Positions 22,217 to 30,368 of a stretch of DNA of 36,512 nucleotides are shown one piece after another (within the stretch, counting starts at the first letter, position 1; each line of letters starts with the position of its first letter). A model generated the notes under the pieces. That model saw only the letters and a list, made by a program, of their open reading frames with translations, did not search any database and was not told the origin of the DNA. The translations under genes were made by a program, and so were the position numbers. This DNA is from Joyebacterum sp964521425. Lineage in GTDB: Bacteria; Joyebacterota; Joyebacteria; Joyebacterales; Joyebacteraceae. The stretch covers positions 1 through 36,512 of the forward strand of contig CAZFRO010000026.1 of assembly GCA_964521425.1 (NCBI GenBank), read 5' to 3'.

Positions 22217-24367
22217 CTAGCGCATGATGACGACCTTGCCGCCTGCCGCTCCGAGATCGGTCTCAAGCCGCGCGTAGTAGACCCCGGACGCCACAGGCCT
22301 CCCGTCCACGTCCTTCCCGTCCCACTCGAACACTCGCTCACCACGCGCAAGCCGCCCCTGCCACACGATGCGAACCAGCCGCCCGGCCACGTCGAACACA
22401 CGCACGGTTCCACCCGCGGCGCCTGGCATCACCGCAGCGAATGTCGCTCCGCCGCGAGACGGGTTCCTGCTCGTCAGCTGCAACACCGGCCGCTCCGTTG
22501 AACCCGTGTCACCGTCGGCAACTCCCGTTCCCGGGTTGCGACAACCATGAGCTGTGTACGCGTACGTGACCTGGCCGGGTTCACACGGGAACCACCCGAT
22601 GTGCTGACCCATCACGTTGTAAACGTCGAAGACGTAGGTCTTGAGTGTGCATCCGGTGAGAGTAGTGCTCCCGTCTATGACCTCGCACCATCCCAGCCCG
22701 AAGTTGGGATTCGCGCTCGAGTACCCGCCTTCCATCATGTCCGTTCCCCGTCCCCAAACATTGGGCACGGAGACGAAGGACGAAGGGAACGTCACGTTCT
22801 TCCTTACGTCGTACAGCTTCACATAGCAGTATGTCCCGTTCACGATCCCGGGCACGTCGAAGAACGTGTACGTGTAGTTGCCCAGATTGGAGTAGTTTGA
22901 GGCCCCCGACGCGGACCAGTGGCAGACCTCGTAGGGTGGCAGCAGCGCCTCAAGGGCCCGCGATGCCTTGGCGACTCCCATTCCGGTCACGGAGTCCCAG
23001 CCCACTGAGGCCGGGGAGTGAGTGATGTCATCAGCCGTCACCCGGATGATATGCTCGATGTCGTCGTTCCGGAGATCGGGGTTCACCGAGAGGAGCAGCG
23101 CGGCGATCCCTGAGACGTACGGCGTCGAGGCCGAGGTTCCCTGCATCCAACCGTAGCTGTTCATCGGCTCGTAGCAGTTGTATGTCTCGGCTGGAGCAGT
23201 CACGTCGATGTGATTCCCATATCTGTTCCCTGCAGGCCAGCCCCCGGGCGTGTTCTTCCCGACGGCGATCACACCCTGCCCGGACGCCGCGGGATACTGG
23301 CGCTCGGTGCTGGCAACCTCGTCCCCCATTGACGCGACCGTCACGCAGTTCAGCTTGTAGGCGTTGGCGAACGCCCGGGCCAGAAGCCAGTGGTACCCGT
23401 CACCCCAGCTGCAGTTGAGTATGTCGCAGTGCTCCGCCGCGGCCACTATCGTGTCGTACTTCTCCGAAGCGTCCTCATCCATGACGCGCTTCGACATCAG
23501 CCTGCAGTTCCAGTCGACGCCCGCGACTCCGATGCCGTTGTCGGTCGACGCGCCGACGGTGCCGGCCACGAAGAACGCGCGATGGGCCTCCATCGAGTCC
23601 GGGTCTGCGTCGTACCCGCAGTCGTTGAGCCCTCTCGGCTCCAGGATCCTGTCGGCCAGGTCCTCATGATCGTCCGCGGGATCGGCCATCACGAACCCGG
23701 CGTCCAGGATCCCGACACAGATGTTCGCGCTACCTGTCGTGATCTCCCACGCTTCCGGCGCATCGATGCTGCCCTCATAGCCGGGGATCTCGTCATCGTA
23801 CAGGCCCCACTGCCTGAAGAGATACGGGTCGTTGGTGGGCGTATCTCTGTTGGCGCTACCGACGAAGACATCGTCGTACGGGCCCCCCTGCTCGTAGAGG
23901 TACGGGTCGCTGGGCGGCTCCCTCCAATCCAGACGCGCCGAGCTAACGTTCGGCGCCTGAGCTATGACCACCTCGTCCAGTGTGCCGAGCAGCAGTGCCA
24001 GGTTCTCGGGATCCGCCGGGCCCTGCAACTCGAGGGAGTAGATCCTCGACAGGTCCGAAAGCCGCACAACCTTGCCTGTACGACGGGCGACCCCCAACGT
24101 GTCGGCGAGGTCGAAGTCCGGGAACGCCTTCGCCACGACCTCGACACCATGTGAGACAAGCAGCGACCGCACCGCCTCGGGTGCTATGGAGACGTCTTCC
24201 AGCGGCGCGGACGTGGTCGCCTCCGGCAACTCGATGACCCCGCGCTTGAACTCGACGAGAACCTGGCGGTCGCGGACCATGTCGTCCGTCGCCGCAGCCT
24301 GAATCGCGACGGCTATCGTCAGCGTCAATGCGACCGCCACGCACACTCCATGCGCAATCCGGTTCAT
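22217..24367 (-). CDS. exported subtilisin-fold (S8) protein with atypical active site and sorting-type tail
   Basis: A 716-residue protein, signal peptide 1-25, an N-terminal propeptide-like region to ~200, an S8 domain ~205-475, a linker/beta domain, and a FlgD-Ig-like tail (RVFDVAGRLVRIVWQGRLAR, then VASGVYYARL). The catalytic Asp is in ILDAGF (D222) and Ser in GTSASTPYVSG (S412). The histidine motif reads AHRAFFVAGT: compared with HGTHVAG there is one extra residue and H262 is displaced, with Arg at the catalytic position. The oxyanion Asn expected in the GN motif is Asp (MGDE, D349). Either the geometry is unusual or the domain is inactive. GAGGAG precedes the ATG at 24367. Third gene of operon B. 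Confidence 0.88.
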   Translation of the reverse strand: MNRIAHGVCVAVALTLTIAVAIQAAATDDMVRDRQVLVEFKRGVIELPEATTSAPLEDVSIAPEAVRSLLVSHGVEVVAKAFPDFDLADTLGVARRTGKVVRLSDLSRIYSLELQGPADPENLALLLGTLDEVVIAQAPNVSSARLDWREPPSDPYLYEQGGPYDDVFVGSANRDTPTNDPYLFRQWGLYDDEIPGYEGSIDAPEAWEITTGSANICVGILDAGFVMADPADDHEDLADRILEPRGLNDCGYDADPDSMEAHRAFFVAGTVGASTDNGIGVAGVDWNCRLMSKRVMDEDASEKYDTIVAAAEHCDILNCSWGDGYHWLLARAFANAYKLNCVTVASMGDEVASTERQYPAASGQGVIAVGKNTPGGWPAGNRYGNHIDVTAPAETYNCYEPMNSYGWMQGTSASTPYVSGIAALLLSVNPDLRNDDIEHIIRVTADDITHSPASVGWDSVTGMGVAKASRALEALLPPYEVCHWSASGASNYSNLGNYTYTFFDVPGIVNGTYCYVKLYDVRKNVTFPSSFVSVPNVWGRGTDMMEGGYSSANPNFGLGWCEVIDGSTTLTGCTLKTYVFDVYNVMGQHIGWFPCEPGQVTYAYTAHGCRNPGTGVADGDTGSTERPVLQLTSRNPSRGGATFAAVMPGAAGGTVRVFDVAGRLVRIVWQGRLARGERVFEWDGKDVDGRPVASGVYYARLETDLGAAGGKVVIMR

Positions 24368-24512
24368 GGCAGTATCTCCTCGTTGGTTGCCCGCGCACCG
24401 GGGCCGCGCCGCCGGGCGTCACGCTTCTTGCGAGGCGAGGCTTGTATCGCCCGACGGCGCTGCCTGACAGCCGGCTAGAGGGCTGCCCGTGAGGGCGCGC
24501 TACGGCGCTCCC

Positions 24513-27272
24513 TCACTTGATGACCGTGAGCTTCCGCTGCTCACTGAACTCAGGCGCCTGCATCCGGCAGAAGTACACGCCGGACGAGACACGCACTCCG
24601 CTCTCGTTCGTTCCGTCCCAGGTCACGCGGTACACACCAGGCGCCTTGTCGGCATCGACGAGATCAGCCACGTGTCGCCCCGAGGCGTCGTAGATGTCCA
24701 GCTTCACATGACCTCCACCGCCTGGAACCGAGTACTCAAGTGTCGTCGTCGGATTGAATGGGTTCGGTGCGTTCTGACGAAGCGACCAGGTAACCGGCAG
24801 ACCATCCGTCTCATCCGGCACCGACGTGTAGCCCTCGTCTCCCGGACGACACCGAACGTAGCCGCCCATGGTCGCCGCCGAGCGGAAATACTCGCTCATC
24901 CAGTCGAGCCCCTGCTCTTCCGCCATCCGGGCCGCGCGCCACACCACCCAGTCGAGAGGAGCGTCCTCGGGCGCCTCGGCCCACGCGGCCATGTACAGCT
25001 CCTCGGCCTTCCGGTGCTGATGCTCCCAGGCGCCGACGAGGTGGCCGACACCGCCCACTATCTGCGTCAGTTCCGGCTCGTTGAACATCCACCTCTCGAT
25101 CCGGGGCGCAGAGAGCGGCGAGTACCCGATCCACACGTGCATCGTGGAGCAGCCAGGGAGGATCGCCACCATCCGCTGCTTGAGCGAGTGCAACGTGTCA
25201 CTGGGAGATCCCACAAAGCCGCCGGGCCACGTGCTGTAGCCCAGCTGACCCGTCACTCTCCCGAACCCCCACAGCACCGCGGCGCCCGTCTCCAACTGCG
25301 CGTTGAACGCCGCTACCCTCTCCCCCTCCCCGAAGTCGCCCTCGACAAGAACCGGCTTCGGCAGGTAGCCCTCACTCAGAAACTCAAGCGCAGCACGATC
25401 AGCCATCTCGACCGGCCAGTTCACCGCTGTCCCCGCCAGCTCGTTCCCAACGATCTCGATCACCTGGCGTCCGGGATCAACGTGCTCACCCGCGTTCCAG
25501 TCGTCGGCTCCTTCGCAGGCGGCCGTCACCTCCGCGACGGTCGCCCCGGGGATCCGATGCACGAGCCCGATCCAGCCCTCCCCGGTCACGTCCGTGGCGT
25601 CTCTGTCCGAGTAGCAGGCGCCAAAGTAGCATCGGTCGTAGCTGTCCTCGAAGGATCCGTGATCGACGATCTCACGTTCAGGAGCATCCCCGCTGTCACC
25701 GACGATCAGAAGCAGCGGACCAGGTGCGTCGGTCGGGAACCTGTCCATCCCGGACCAGTAGTTGTAGAAGACGTTGGCCATGTACACGTCTTCATAGCAC
25801 GCCTGAGCGTCGTCCAGACTCGACCCGCCCAGGAAGTAGCGTGCCTTCTTGTCCGGATGGCTCGAGAGGTGCTCCTCAACCGGCAAGAGCAGGCTGTCGT
25901 AGTCCGCGTTCGTGTAGACAACGATGTCCGCGCACCAGGTCGAGTCGACGCGGCTCCCTGCTGTCGAGCCCCCGTCCTGCCTGCTCGCGTAGCCCGCGCG
26001 GCTCTCCTGGGCGGACGCCCGGTCGTACGGTACCCGACGACCCGAGATCCACTGCCAGAGCCCGGACGATGCGCTCCGCCCGCCGCTCTCCGCCGTGATG
26101 ATCCCAGGATGCGCCAGCCACTGCTCGTACTCGGCAGGTCTCTGGCCCTGCACGAACACGGGTGAGAACGTCGGGCGACCCCGGCGGTCCACCTCCACGA
26201 TCCGGTAGGCCGCCCTGTAGGGGACGCCCTCGACCTCATAGAGGTGCGCGACCCCGCGCCCTCCCTCGGGCTTCACGCGGGCGAGCACGTCCCAAGACTT
26301 CCAGTCAGACGCGTTCGCGTCCCCCCACGAGTCCAGTCCCATCACGAACAGGCAGATCGAGCCCGCCTCGTGGACAGTCCGAAACACGATCTTTCCGTCG
26401 AACGCGAAAGCACCATCGAAGGCGGCGGCGGGGTTGTGGCAGTCCTGTTCCAAGTGGTAGCTGTTCTCGCGGTCGCCCAGGACCGTGATGTCGACGCGGG
26501 TCCCGTCCTCCGTAATCTCGTCCTCTGCGTCTCCCACGCTCGAGCCGCGCCACGGGTGCTCGTAGCACCCCAGGGAACTCATGGCGCCGTGGATGTTCTC
26601 GCGGTAGTCGTTGTACGGATCAAGGGGCTGGTCACCCGTGTAGCAGAACATCGCGCCGCCGGCGTCACCCCACCACGGCGGGTTGAGGTTCATGCCCCAA
26701 GAACCCGCGCTGTCGTAGCTGTGGCAGTAATCCGCGTACAGGATCGCCTGAGCGGAGATGCCGGAAGCAGAGGAGGAGAGGAAGTCCTCGATTCCTTGGG
26801 GACGCCAAGCGACGACGTAGGCCGTGTACGCAGGGTCGCCTACGCTCCAAAAGTCGATCTGGTCCGCTGTGTACGCGCCGCTATCGGGATCGGTGTAGAC
26901 GTCCCAGGCGTCCCACATACTGTTCACATCTCCGTAGTACTCCGCAGCTGGACCTCCTTCGCTATCCCCATGCGTGATGAGGTCCGCGTCGGATGTGTTG
27001 AAAATCTCATCCCGCCACGTTTGCAGGATGATCTCCGGATCGTCATCGAGATCGCTCTCCTGCTTCGTGTAGATGTTGGCCCCGCCCGCTCCGTAGATGT
27101 CCCACGTGTTCTTCGCGTCGAAGCACCGCTCTATCACGACGTCGTCGTAGTTCAGATGGTTGGTCTGCCAGTCGCACAGGTCGAGGATCGTCGCCGTGTT
27201 GGCGAACGAGGGCAAGCTCGACGCGACGAGCAGCACCAGGCACAGTATCAGATACGTTGGTCTCCTCAGCAT
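24513..27272 (-). CDS. large exported clan-CD/C25-like protein with sorting-type tail
   Basis: A 919-residue protein beginning at the ATG at 27272 (GGAGG eight bases upstream). A signal peptide is clear (LILCLVLLVASSLPSFA). Residues ~30-210 look like a caspase/gingipain-type (clan CD) module: ADLITHGDSEGG with H101-G102 and AILYADYCHSYD with C183, each after a hydrophobic strand. Residues ~440-600 resemble a C25 first sub-domain (VEEHLSSHPDKKARYFLGG, PLLLIVGDSGDAPE, GWIGLVHRIPGATVAEVTA). The C-terminal ~90 residues are a sorting-type domain (LRQNAPNPFNPTTTLEYSVP, VSSGVYFCRM, KLTVIK). The family assignment of the first module rests on the HG...C pattern only. Second gene of operon B, five bases after its neighbour. 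Confidence 0.8.
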   Translation of the reverse strand: MLRRPTYLILCLVLLVASSLPSFANTATILDLCDWQTNHLNYDDVVIERCFDAKNTWDIYGAGGANIYTKQESDLDDDPEIILQTWRDEIFNTSDADLITHGDSEGGPAAEYYGDVNSMWDAWDVYTDPDSGAYTADQIDFWSVGDPAYTAYVVAWRPQGIEDFLSSSASGISAQAILYADYCHSYDSAGSWGMNLNPPWWGDAGGAMFCYTGDQPLDPYNDYRENIHGAMSSLGCYEHPWRGSSVGDAEDEITEDGTRVDITVLGDRENSYHLEQDCHNPAAAFDGAFAFDGKIVFRTVHEAGSICLFVMGLDSWGDANASDWKSWDVLARVKPEGGRGVAHLYEVEGVPYRAAYRIVEVDRRGRPTFSPVFVQGQRPAEYEQWLAHPGIITAESGGRSASSGLWQWISGRRVPYDRASAQESRAGYASRQDGGSTAGSRVDSTWCADIVVYTNADYDSLLLPVEEHLSSHPDKKARYFLGGSSLDDAQACYEDVYMANVFYNYWSGMDRFPTDAPGPLLLIVGDSGDAPEREIVDHGSFEDSYDRCYFGACYSDRDATDVTGEGWIGLVHRIPGATVAEVTAACEGADDWNAGEHVDPGRQVIEIVGNELAGTAVNWPVEMADRAALEFLSEGYLPKPVLVEGDFGEGERVAAFNAQLETGAAVLWGFGRVTGQLGYSTWPGGFVGSPSDTLHSLKQRMVAILPGCSTMHVWIGYSPLSAPRIERWMFNEPELTQIVGGVGHLVGAWEHQHRKAEELYMAAWAEAPEDAPLDWVVWRAARMAEEQGLDWMSEYFRSAATMGGYVRCRPGDEGYTSVPDETDGLPVTWSLRQNAPNPFNPTTTLEYSVPGGGGHVKLDIYDASGRHVADLVDADKAPGVYRVTWDGTNESGVRVSSGVYFCRMQAPEFSEQRKLTVIK

Positions 27273-27277
27273 CTCGC

Positions 27278-28174
27278 TCACCTCCCCTCGTTGGCCAGTG
27301 TCTGTTTGAGTATCTCCCGCGCCGCCCGTCTGGATAGCTTTCCGTGCGTAGCCACACCCGTAGACAGCACCTCATGGAGGTGGGCCTCCATCTCCGCGGC
27401 CTCGTCCTTCCCTACTGCGATGGTCGTGCCGCCACATGTGATGACATACCAGCATGGCGCCCCGCCGCGACCCAGCAGCTCATAGAACCGGGTTGCCAGA
27501 CGACGCTTCGCCATCTCGTTCGGCATCCTGGACACCACCGGGTGGGGATCCATAATGTTGATCGTGAACGTGTGCGCTCGCCCCTTCCATGTGACGATGA
27601 TGTAGTTCTCCTCCTGCCGCACCTCCGCGTTCCAGTCGATGATTCCCTCGGGATCGAGATCCCTGAGCCGGGCGAATGCCGCCTCGCCTGCCGTCTGCCT
27701 GTCGGCGCCCGACTCGCGCGCGGCACGGTAGATATCCCCCAACCCTCCAATGATGGAGTCCGTCAGGTCCGTGTAACGCGTGGCCGCCTCCGTCGGTGTC
27801 TCGCCAGCAGCGATGAGATCTCTCACGAATGGGATCTCCCTGTAGATGCGCTCATAGAACTCATCGGAGCGCGACGGCGGCGGTGGACACTGCCGATGCG
27901 GCAGCACCGGCACGCCGTTCAGATACAGCGAGTCGCCTTCCTCAGTGGTGAGGACCGCGTGCTCGATCAGCACGCCGTCCACGTAGAACCTGTTCGACGG
28001 TACGATGTCGAACTCGAACGGCAGCGTGACCAACGGCCGCTCCCCAGGCTGGAGACTGTCGACGTCGTACGGAGCAGCGGCATCGGCGGCCTCTCCGCAG
28101 CCTGGATTCACGGAGAAGAGCAGCGTGACGCTGAGTAGTATGGCAACATTGTGACCCAGTAGCTTCGTGTTCAA
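27278..28174 (-). CDS. exported protein of unknown function, first gene of operon B
   Basis: About 299 residues. The best start is the TTG at 28174, five bases after AAAGGAGG; the frame extends to a GTG at 28180 that overlaps the ribosome site itself. A signal peptide is present (LLGHNVAILLSVTLLFSVNP, then GCGEA); the cysteine is not in a good lipobox. The mature part contains a Pro-rich segment (HRQCPPPPSRSDEFYERIYR), predicted helices and a region VVSRMPNEMAKRRLATRFYE. I recognise no family. It plays the same positional role as the first gene of operon A: an exported unknown directly before a C25-like gene and behind a sigma54-type promoter. Confidence 0.75.
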   Translation of the reverse strand: MNTKLLGHNVAILLSVTLLFSVNPGCGEAADAAAPYDVDSLQPGERPLVTLPFEFDIVPSNRFYVDGVLIEHAVLTTEEGDSLYLNGVPVLPHRQCPPPPSRSDEFYERIYREIPFVRDLIAAGETPTEAATRYTDLTDSIIGGLGDIYRAARESGADRQTAGEAAFARLRDLDPEGIIDWNAEVRQEENYIIVTWKGRAHTFTINIMDPHPVVSRMPNEMAKRRLATRFYELLGRGGAPCWYVITCGGTTIAVGKDEAAEMEAHLHEVLSTGVATHGKLSRRAAREILKQTLANEGR

Positions 28175-28306
28175 GAGCACCTCCTTTGTGTAGCACTCCG
28201 GTGAAGATCACGACACGGCACTGAACCGGCGGGCTCCTGCTGCGCTCCGTGCGTTGCGTGCCAGCCGGGCAGCCGCAGGCGCCCGTCGTGATTCTCATCG
28301 TTCCCC

Positions 28307-28411
28307 TCATGACCATCTGGCCGCGTCATCACTCGCCACGAGGAGATGTGGAGCCCCAAGAATCAGCCTCGGACCCAGGACGACATACACTGCACGCGAA
28401 GCCCTGCTCAT
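28307..28411 (-). CDS. possible 34-residue leader peptide in the operon B 5' region
   Basis: ATG at 28411 with a G-run (GGGGGGG) seven bases upstream opens a 34-codon frame ending in TGA. The product (MSRASRAVYVVLGPRLILGA...) has a basic start and hydrophobic stretch. No equivalent is present in the operon A leader, so this may be chance. Confidence 0.2.
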   Translation of the reverse strand: MSRASRAVYVVLGPRLILGAPHLLVASDDAARWS

Positions 28412-28429
28412 GTCAACACCCCCCCACTG

Positions 28430-28461
28430 GATGCTCGCGGACTAGGCCGCGCCCCGATCCC
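28430..28461 (-). promoter_or_regulatory. conserved leader block with hairpin, operon B
   Basis: Counterpart of the block at 15139-15170. CGCGG (28436-28440) and CCGCG (28447-28451) can pair around a six-base loop. It is about 40 bases downstream of the -12 element, against 43 in operon A. Confidence 0.5.
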
Positions 28462-28500
28462 GGCTCTTGCTGATTCTGCCCGGAACCAGTACCGCATAAC

Positions 28501-28515
28501 GCATACGGCGTTCCA
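28501..28515 (-). promoter_or_regulatory. sigma54-type (-24/-12) promoter of operon B
   Basis: On the complement TGGAACGCCGTATGC matches TGGCACG-N4-TTGC at six of seven and three of four positions, with the invariant GG-N10-GC. Start of transcription would be near 28489. The distance from its GG to the conserved upstream block is 115 bp, identical to module A. Confidence 0.65.
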
Positions 28516-28628
28516 GAATGGCCACATTGCCGAGGAAATCGTGTGCGGTGTGAGTGGGCGTAACTAATGATATCTACGTTGATTACAGCGGCGGCCAAGT
28601 CGGAGCTGGATCGGCGTTCGGGGCGGTG

Positions 28629-28746
28629 CCGTCACGTTTGCGACACCCCTGTGGACGGAGAACGGGGGAAATCACTCCAACTCAAGACAGGGCAAGACCT
28701 TGTACTGACGTCAGGAACGTGACACCCCCGTGTAGTTCGTGACGGC
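28629..28746 (-). promoter_or_regulatory. conserved upstream activating block, module B
   Basis: Counterpart of 15341-15458. Dyads CGTCACGTTTGCGACACCC (28630-28648) and CGTCAGGAACGTGACACCC (28709-28727) are again 79 bp apart, with a CGTGAC half site near 28738-28743. The dyad bases are conserved, while other parts (for example the segment 11-20 bases before the second dyad) have diverged, which suggests selection on the dyads. Confidence 0.65.
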
Positions 28747-28770
28747 GCACACGGGCACCGTCGCCACGCC

Positions 28771-29592
28771 CTATCTCACATCTCCCCGCCCACCGGATGC
28801 GCCAATCCCCTCCCTCAGGCCGGGGATCGTCGCCTTGAGCGCCTCCTGAATGAGCGAGAGCATGGCGCGGTCAGGCTTGCCGGTCCACTCATCCATGAAG
28901 AACTTCTTGAACTCGATCGCGAGGACACATGATGTCCGGGGGAAGCGACCGTGTATCCATCGGGAGAAGTGGCCTCCCGTGAACTTCACGTTCTCTCGCA
29001 CGTCCAGATGCCTGCCGCCGAAATCGAAGCCGGCGAGATCACTCATGAAGCGTTCGATCTGCGGCGCCCAGTGATCTCTCTCCGTATTCCCGGTTCCTAC
29101 GTTGACCTCGGGGGTCCCCTGTGGATCATCTGCCGGCCCGCCAGGACCGGAGCGCATGTGATTGTAGGTATGCAGATCGAGTACGACGAAGGCGCCGAAC
29201 TCGCGTTCGAGCCTTGAGAAGAGTGTGTCCATTGAGGAGTAGAACGCGTCGTAGTGCTCGAGCGAGGCTCGCTCCTGTGCGGGCGACGGTGGTGTGGCCC
29301 AGACATCCAGACCCCACGCATCCTGAGGAGTCAGATAGATGGCCTTCTCGCGCGGGCGGTTGACGTCCACCTCGAACCTCGAGCGCTCGACAATGACACG
29401 GACGTCACCTACGTCGGTCCAGAGTCCGGTGAAGGGGTCCTCTTCCCTCAACCGGTCGGCCTCATTGATCTTCATGATGGAGAGAAGCTCGGGGCGAACT
29501 GCATGGCCGTCGTGAATGGCGGTGGCTACGATCGGACCGAACCCAGCAACTGTGAATCCGCTCGGGGGTGAACTGGAGTCGAGCTCGCGCAT
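28771..29592 (-). CDS. N-formylglutamate amidohydrolase family protein
   Basis: A 273-residue cytoplasmic protein of the FGase/HutG-like zinc amidohydrolase family. Supporting motifs: ATAIHDGHAVRPEL near the N-terminus, ERSRFEVDVNRPREKAIY (the family's R-x-x-x-DxNR signature), and VVLDLHTYNHMRSG with likely metal ligands. Members hydrolyse N-formylglutamate or related N-acyl amino acids; the substrate here is unknown and no histidine-degradation genes are close. The ATG at 29592 has GGGAG five bases upstream; upstream in-frame codons overlap the rpe 3' duplication and are probably untranslated. Last gene of the def-rpe run. Confidence 0.85.
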   Translation of the reverse strand: MRELDSSSPPSGFTVAGFGPIVATAIHDGHAVRPELLSIMKINEADRLREEDPFTGLWTDVGDVRVIVERSRFEVDVNRPREKAIYLTPQDAWGLDVWATPPSPAQERASLEHYDAFYSSMDTLFSRLEREFGAFVVLDLHTYNHMRSGPGGPADDPQGTPEVNVGTGNTERDHWAPQIERFMSDLAGFDFGGRHLDVRENVKFTGGHFSRWIHGRFPRTSCVLAIEFKKFFMDEWTGKPDRAMLSLIQEALKATIPGLREGIGASGGRGDVR

Positions 29593-29627
29593 CCGGTCTC
29601 CCTTAGAAATGCACCCTGCAGAAGCAC

Positions 29628-29699
29628 GCCCTACCTGAGACCGCCCTCGGCGACTTCGCAAGAGTGAGCCCTACCCGAGACCGCCTTCGGCAGCTTCCC
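29628..29699. repeat. duplicated rpe 3' end (40-bp period)
   Basis: The 32 bases at 29668-29699, which encode the last codons and the TAG stop of rpe, are repeated at 29628-29659 with 27 of 32 bases identical. The downstream copy would read EVAEGGLR-TAG. A similar duplication of stop-containing 3' sequence is seen at rnhB. Confidence 0.6.
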
Positions 29700-30348
29700 T
29701 GATGGCAGACACGGCCGAGGCGGGATCGCCGGACTTGAAGATGGCAGACGCGGCCACGAGTACCTCTCCCCCGTGTGACGCAACGGTTGCCGCAGTCGTC
29801 AGATTGACGCCCCCATCCACTTCGATCAGAAGATCGAGGCCCCGCTCACGCTTCCAGTCGGCGACCTGCTTGAGCTTGGGCATCACTTCACTCATGAAGG
29901 ACTGCCCTGAGAAGCCTGGATTGACGGTCATGATGAGGGCGAGATCGATATCATCAAGATACGGCTCGAGGTCTTCGGCTGGACTTGGTGGATTGAGGGC
30001 AAGACCGGGCTTTGCACCCAGCTCGCGGATAAGCTTGATGACGCCTGCCACGTCATCAGTGGCCTCAGCGTGAAAGACGATGTACTCGGCGCCGGCGTCG
30101 GCGAATGCGCGAACGTACGCGCCGGGATCGGCGATCATGAGATGCGCGTCTATCGGAAGCTTGGTGGCACGCCCGATGGCCTCGACGATGAAGGGCCCCA
30201 TGGTGATATTGGGCACGAAGTGACCGTCCATCACGTCCACGTGGATCATGTCGGCGCCGCCGGACTCCACAAGGGCAATCTCTTCACCGAGCTTCGTGAA
30301 ATCCGCTGAGAGTATGGATGGTGCTATCTGGATCCGGTGAGTGTCCAT
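29671..30348 (-). CDS. rpe: ribulose-phosphate 3-epimerase
   Basis: Interconverts ribulose-5-phosphate and xylulose-5-phosphate in the pentose phosphate pathway. The 225-residue TIM-barrel shows IAPSILSADFTKLGEEI, HVDVMDGHFVPNITMGP (metal and acid residues), DAHLMIADP, VFHAEATDD, MTVNPGFSGQSFM and IEVDGGVNLTTA, all near consensus. The ATG at 30348 has GGAGG ten bases upstream. It follows the PASTA gene by 20 bases, consistent with the rsmB-...-rpe order known from Firmicutes and others. Confidence 0.96.
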   Translation of the reverse strand: MDTHRIQIAPSILSADFTKLGEEIALVESGGADMIHVDVMDGHFVPNITMGPFIVEAIGRATKLPIDAHLMIADPGAYVRAFADAGAEYIVFHAEATDDVAGVIKLIRELGAKPGLALNPPSPAEDLEPYLDDIDLALIMTVNPGFSGQSFMSEVMPKLKQVADWKRERGLDLLIEVDGGVNLTTAATVASHGGEVLVAASAIFKSGDPASAVSAIREAAEGGLG

Positions 30349-30368
30349 GGAAGCAGAATCCTCCGTCG

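Larger units (their letters stand above)
28175..28770. other. long regulatory region upstream of operon B (module B)
   Basis: The largest gap in the window, 596 bases. In transcription order: enhancer-like block (28629-28746), sigma54-type promoter (28501-28515), conserved leader block (28430-28461), then a ~250-base leader up to 28174. The leader includes a possible 34-codon open frame (28307-28411). The enhancer block begins only 24 bases from the stop codon of the amidohydrolase gene, and no terminator for that gene is visible. Confidence 0.7.

Noticed and set aside
24489..26165. 558-codon open frame on the plus strand
   Set aside because: Antisense to the clan-CD-like gene, which has signal peptide, ribosome site and sorting-type tail; the shadow is His/Arg/Val-rich as expected from the complement.
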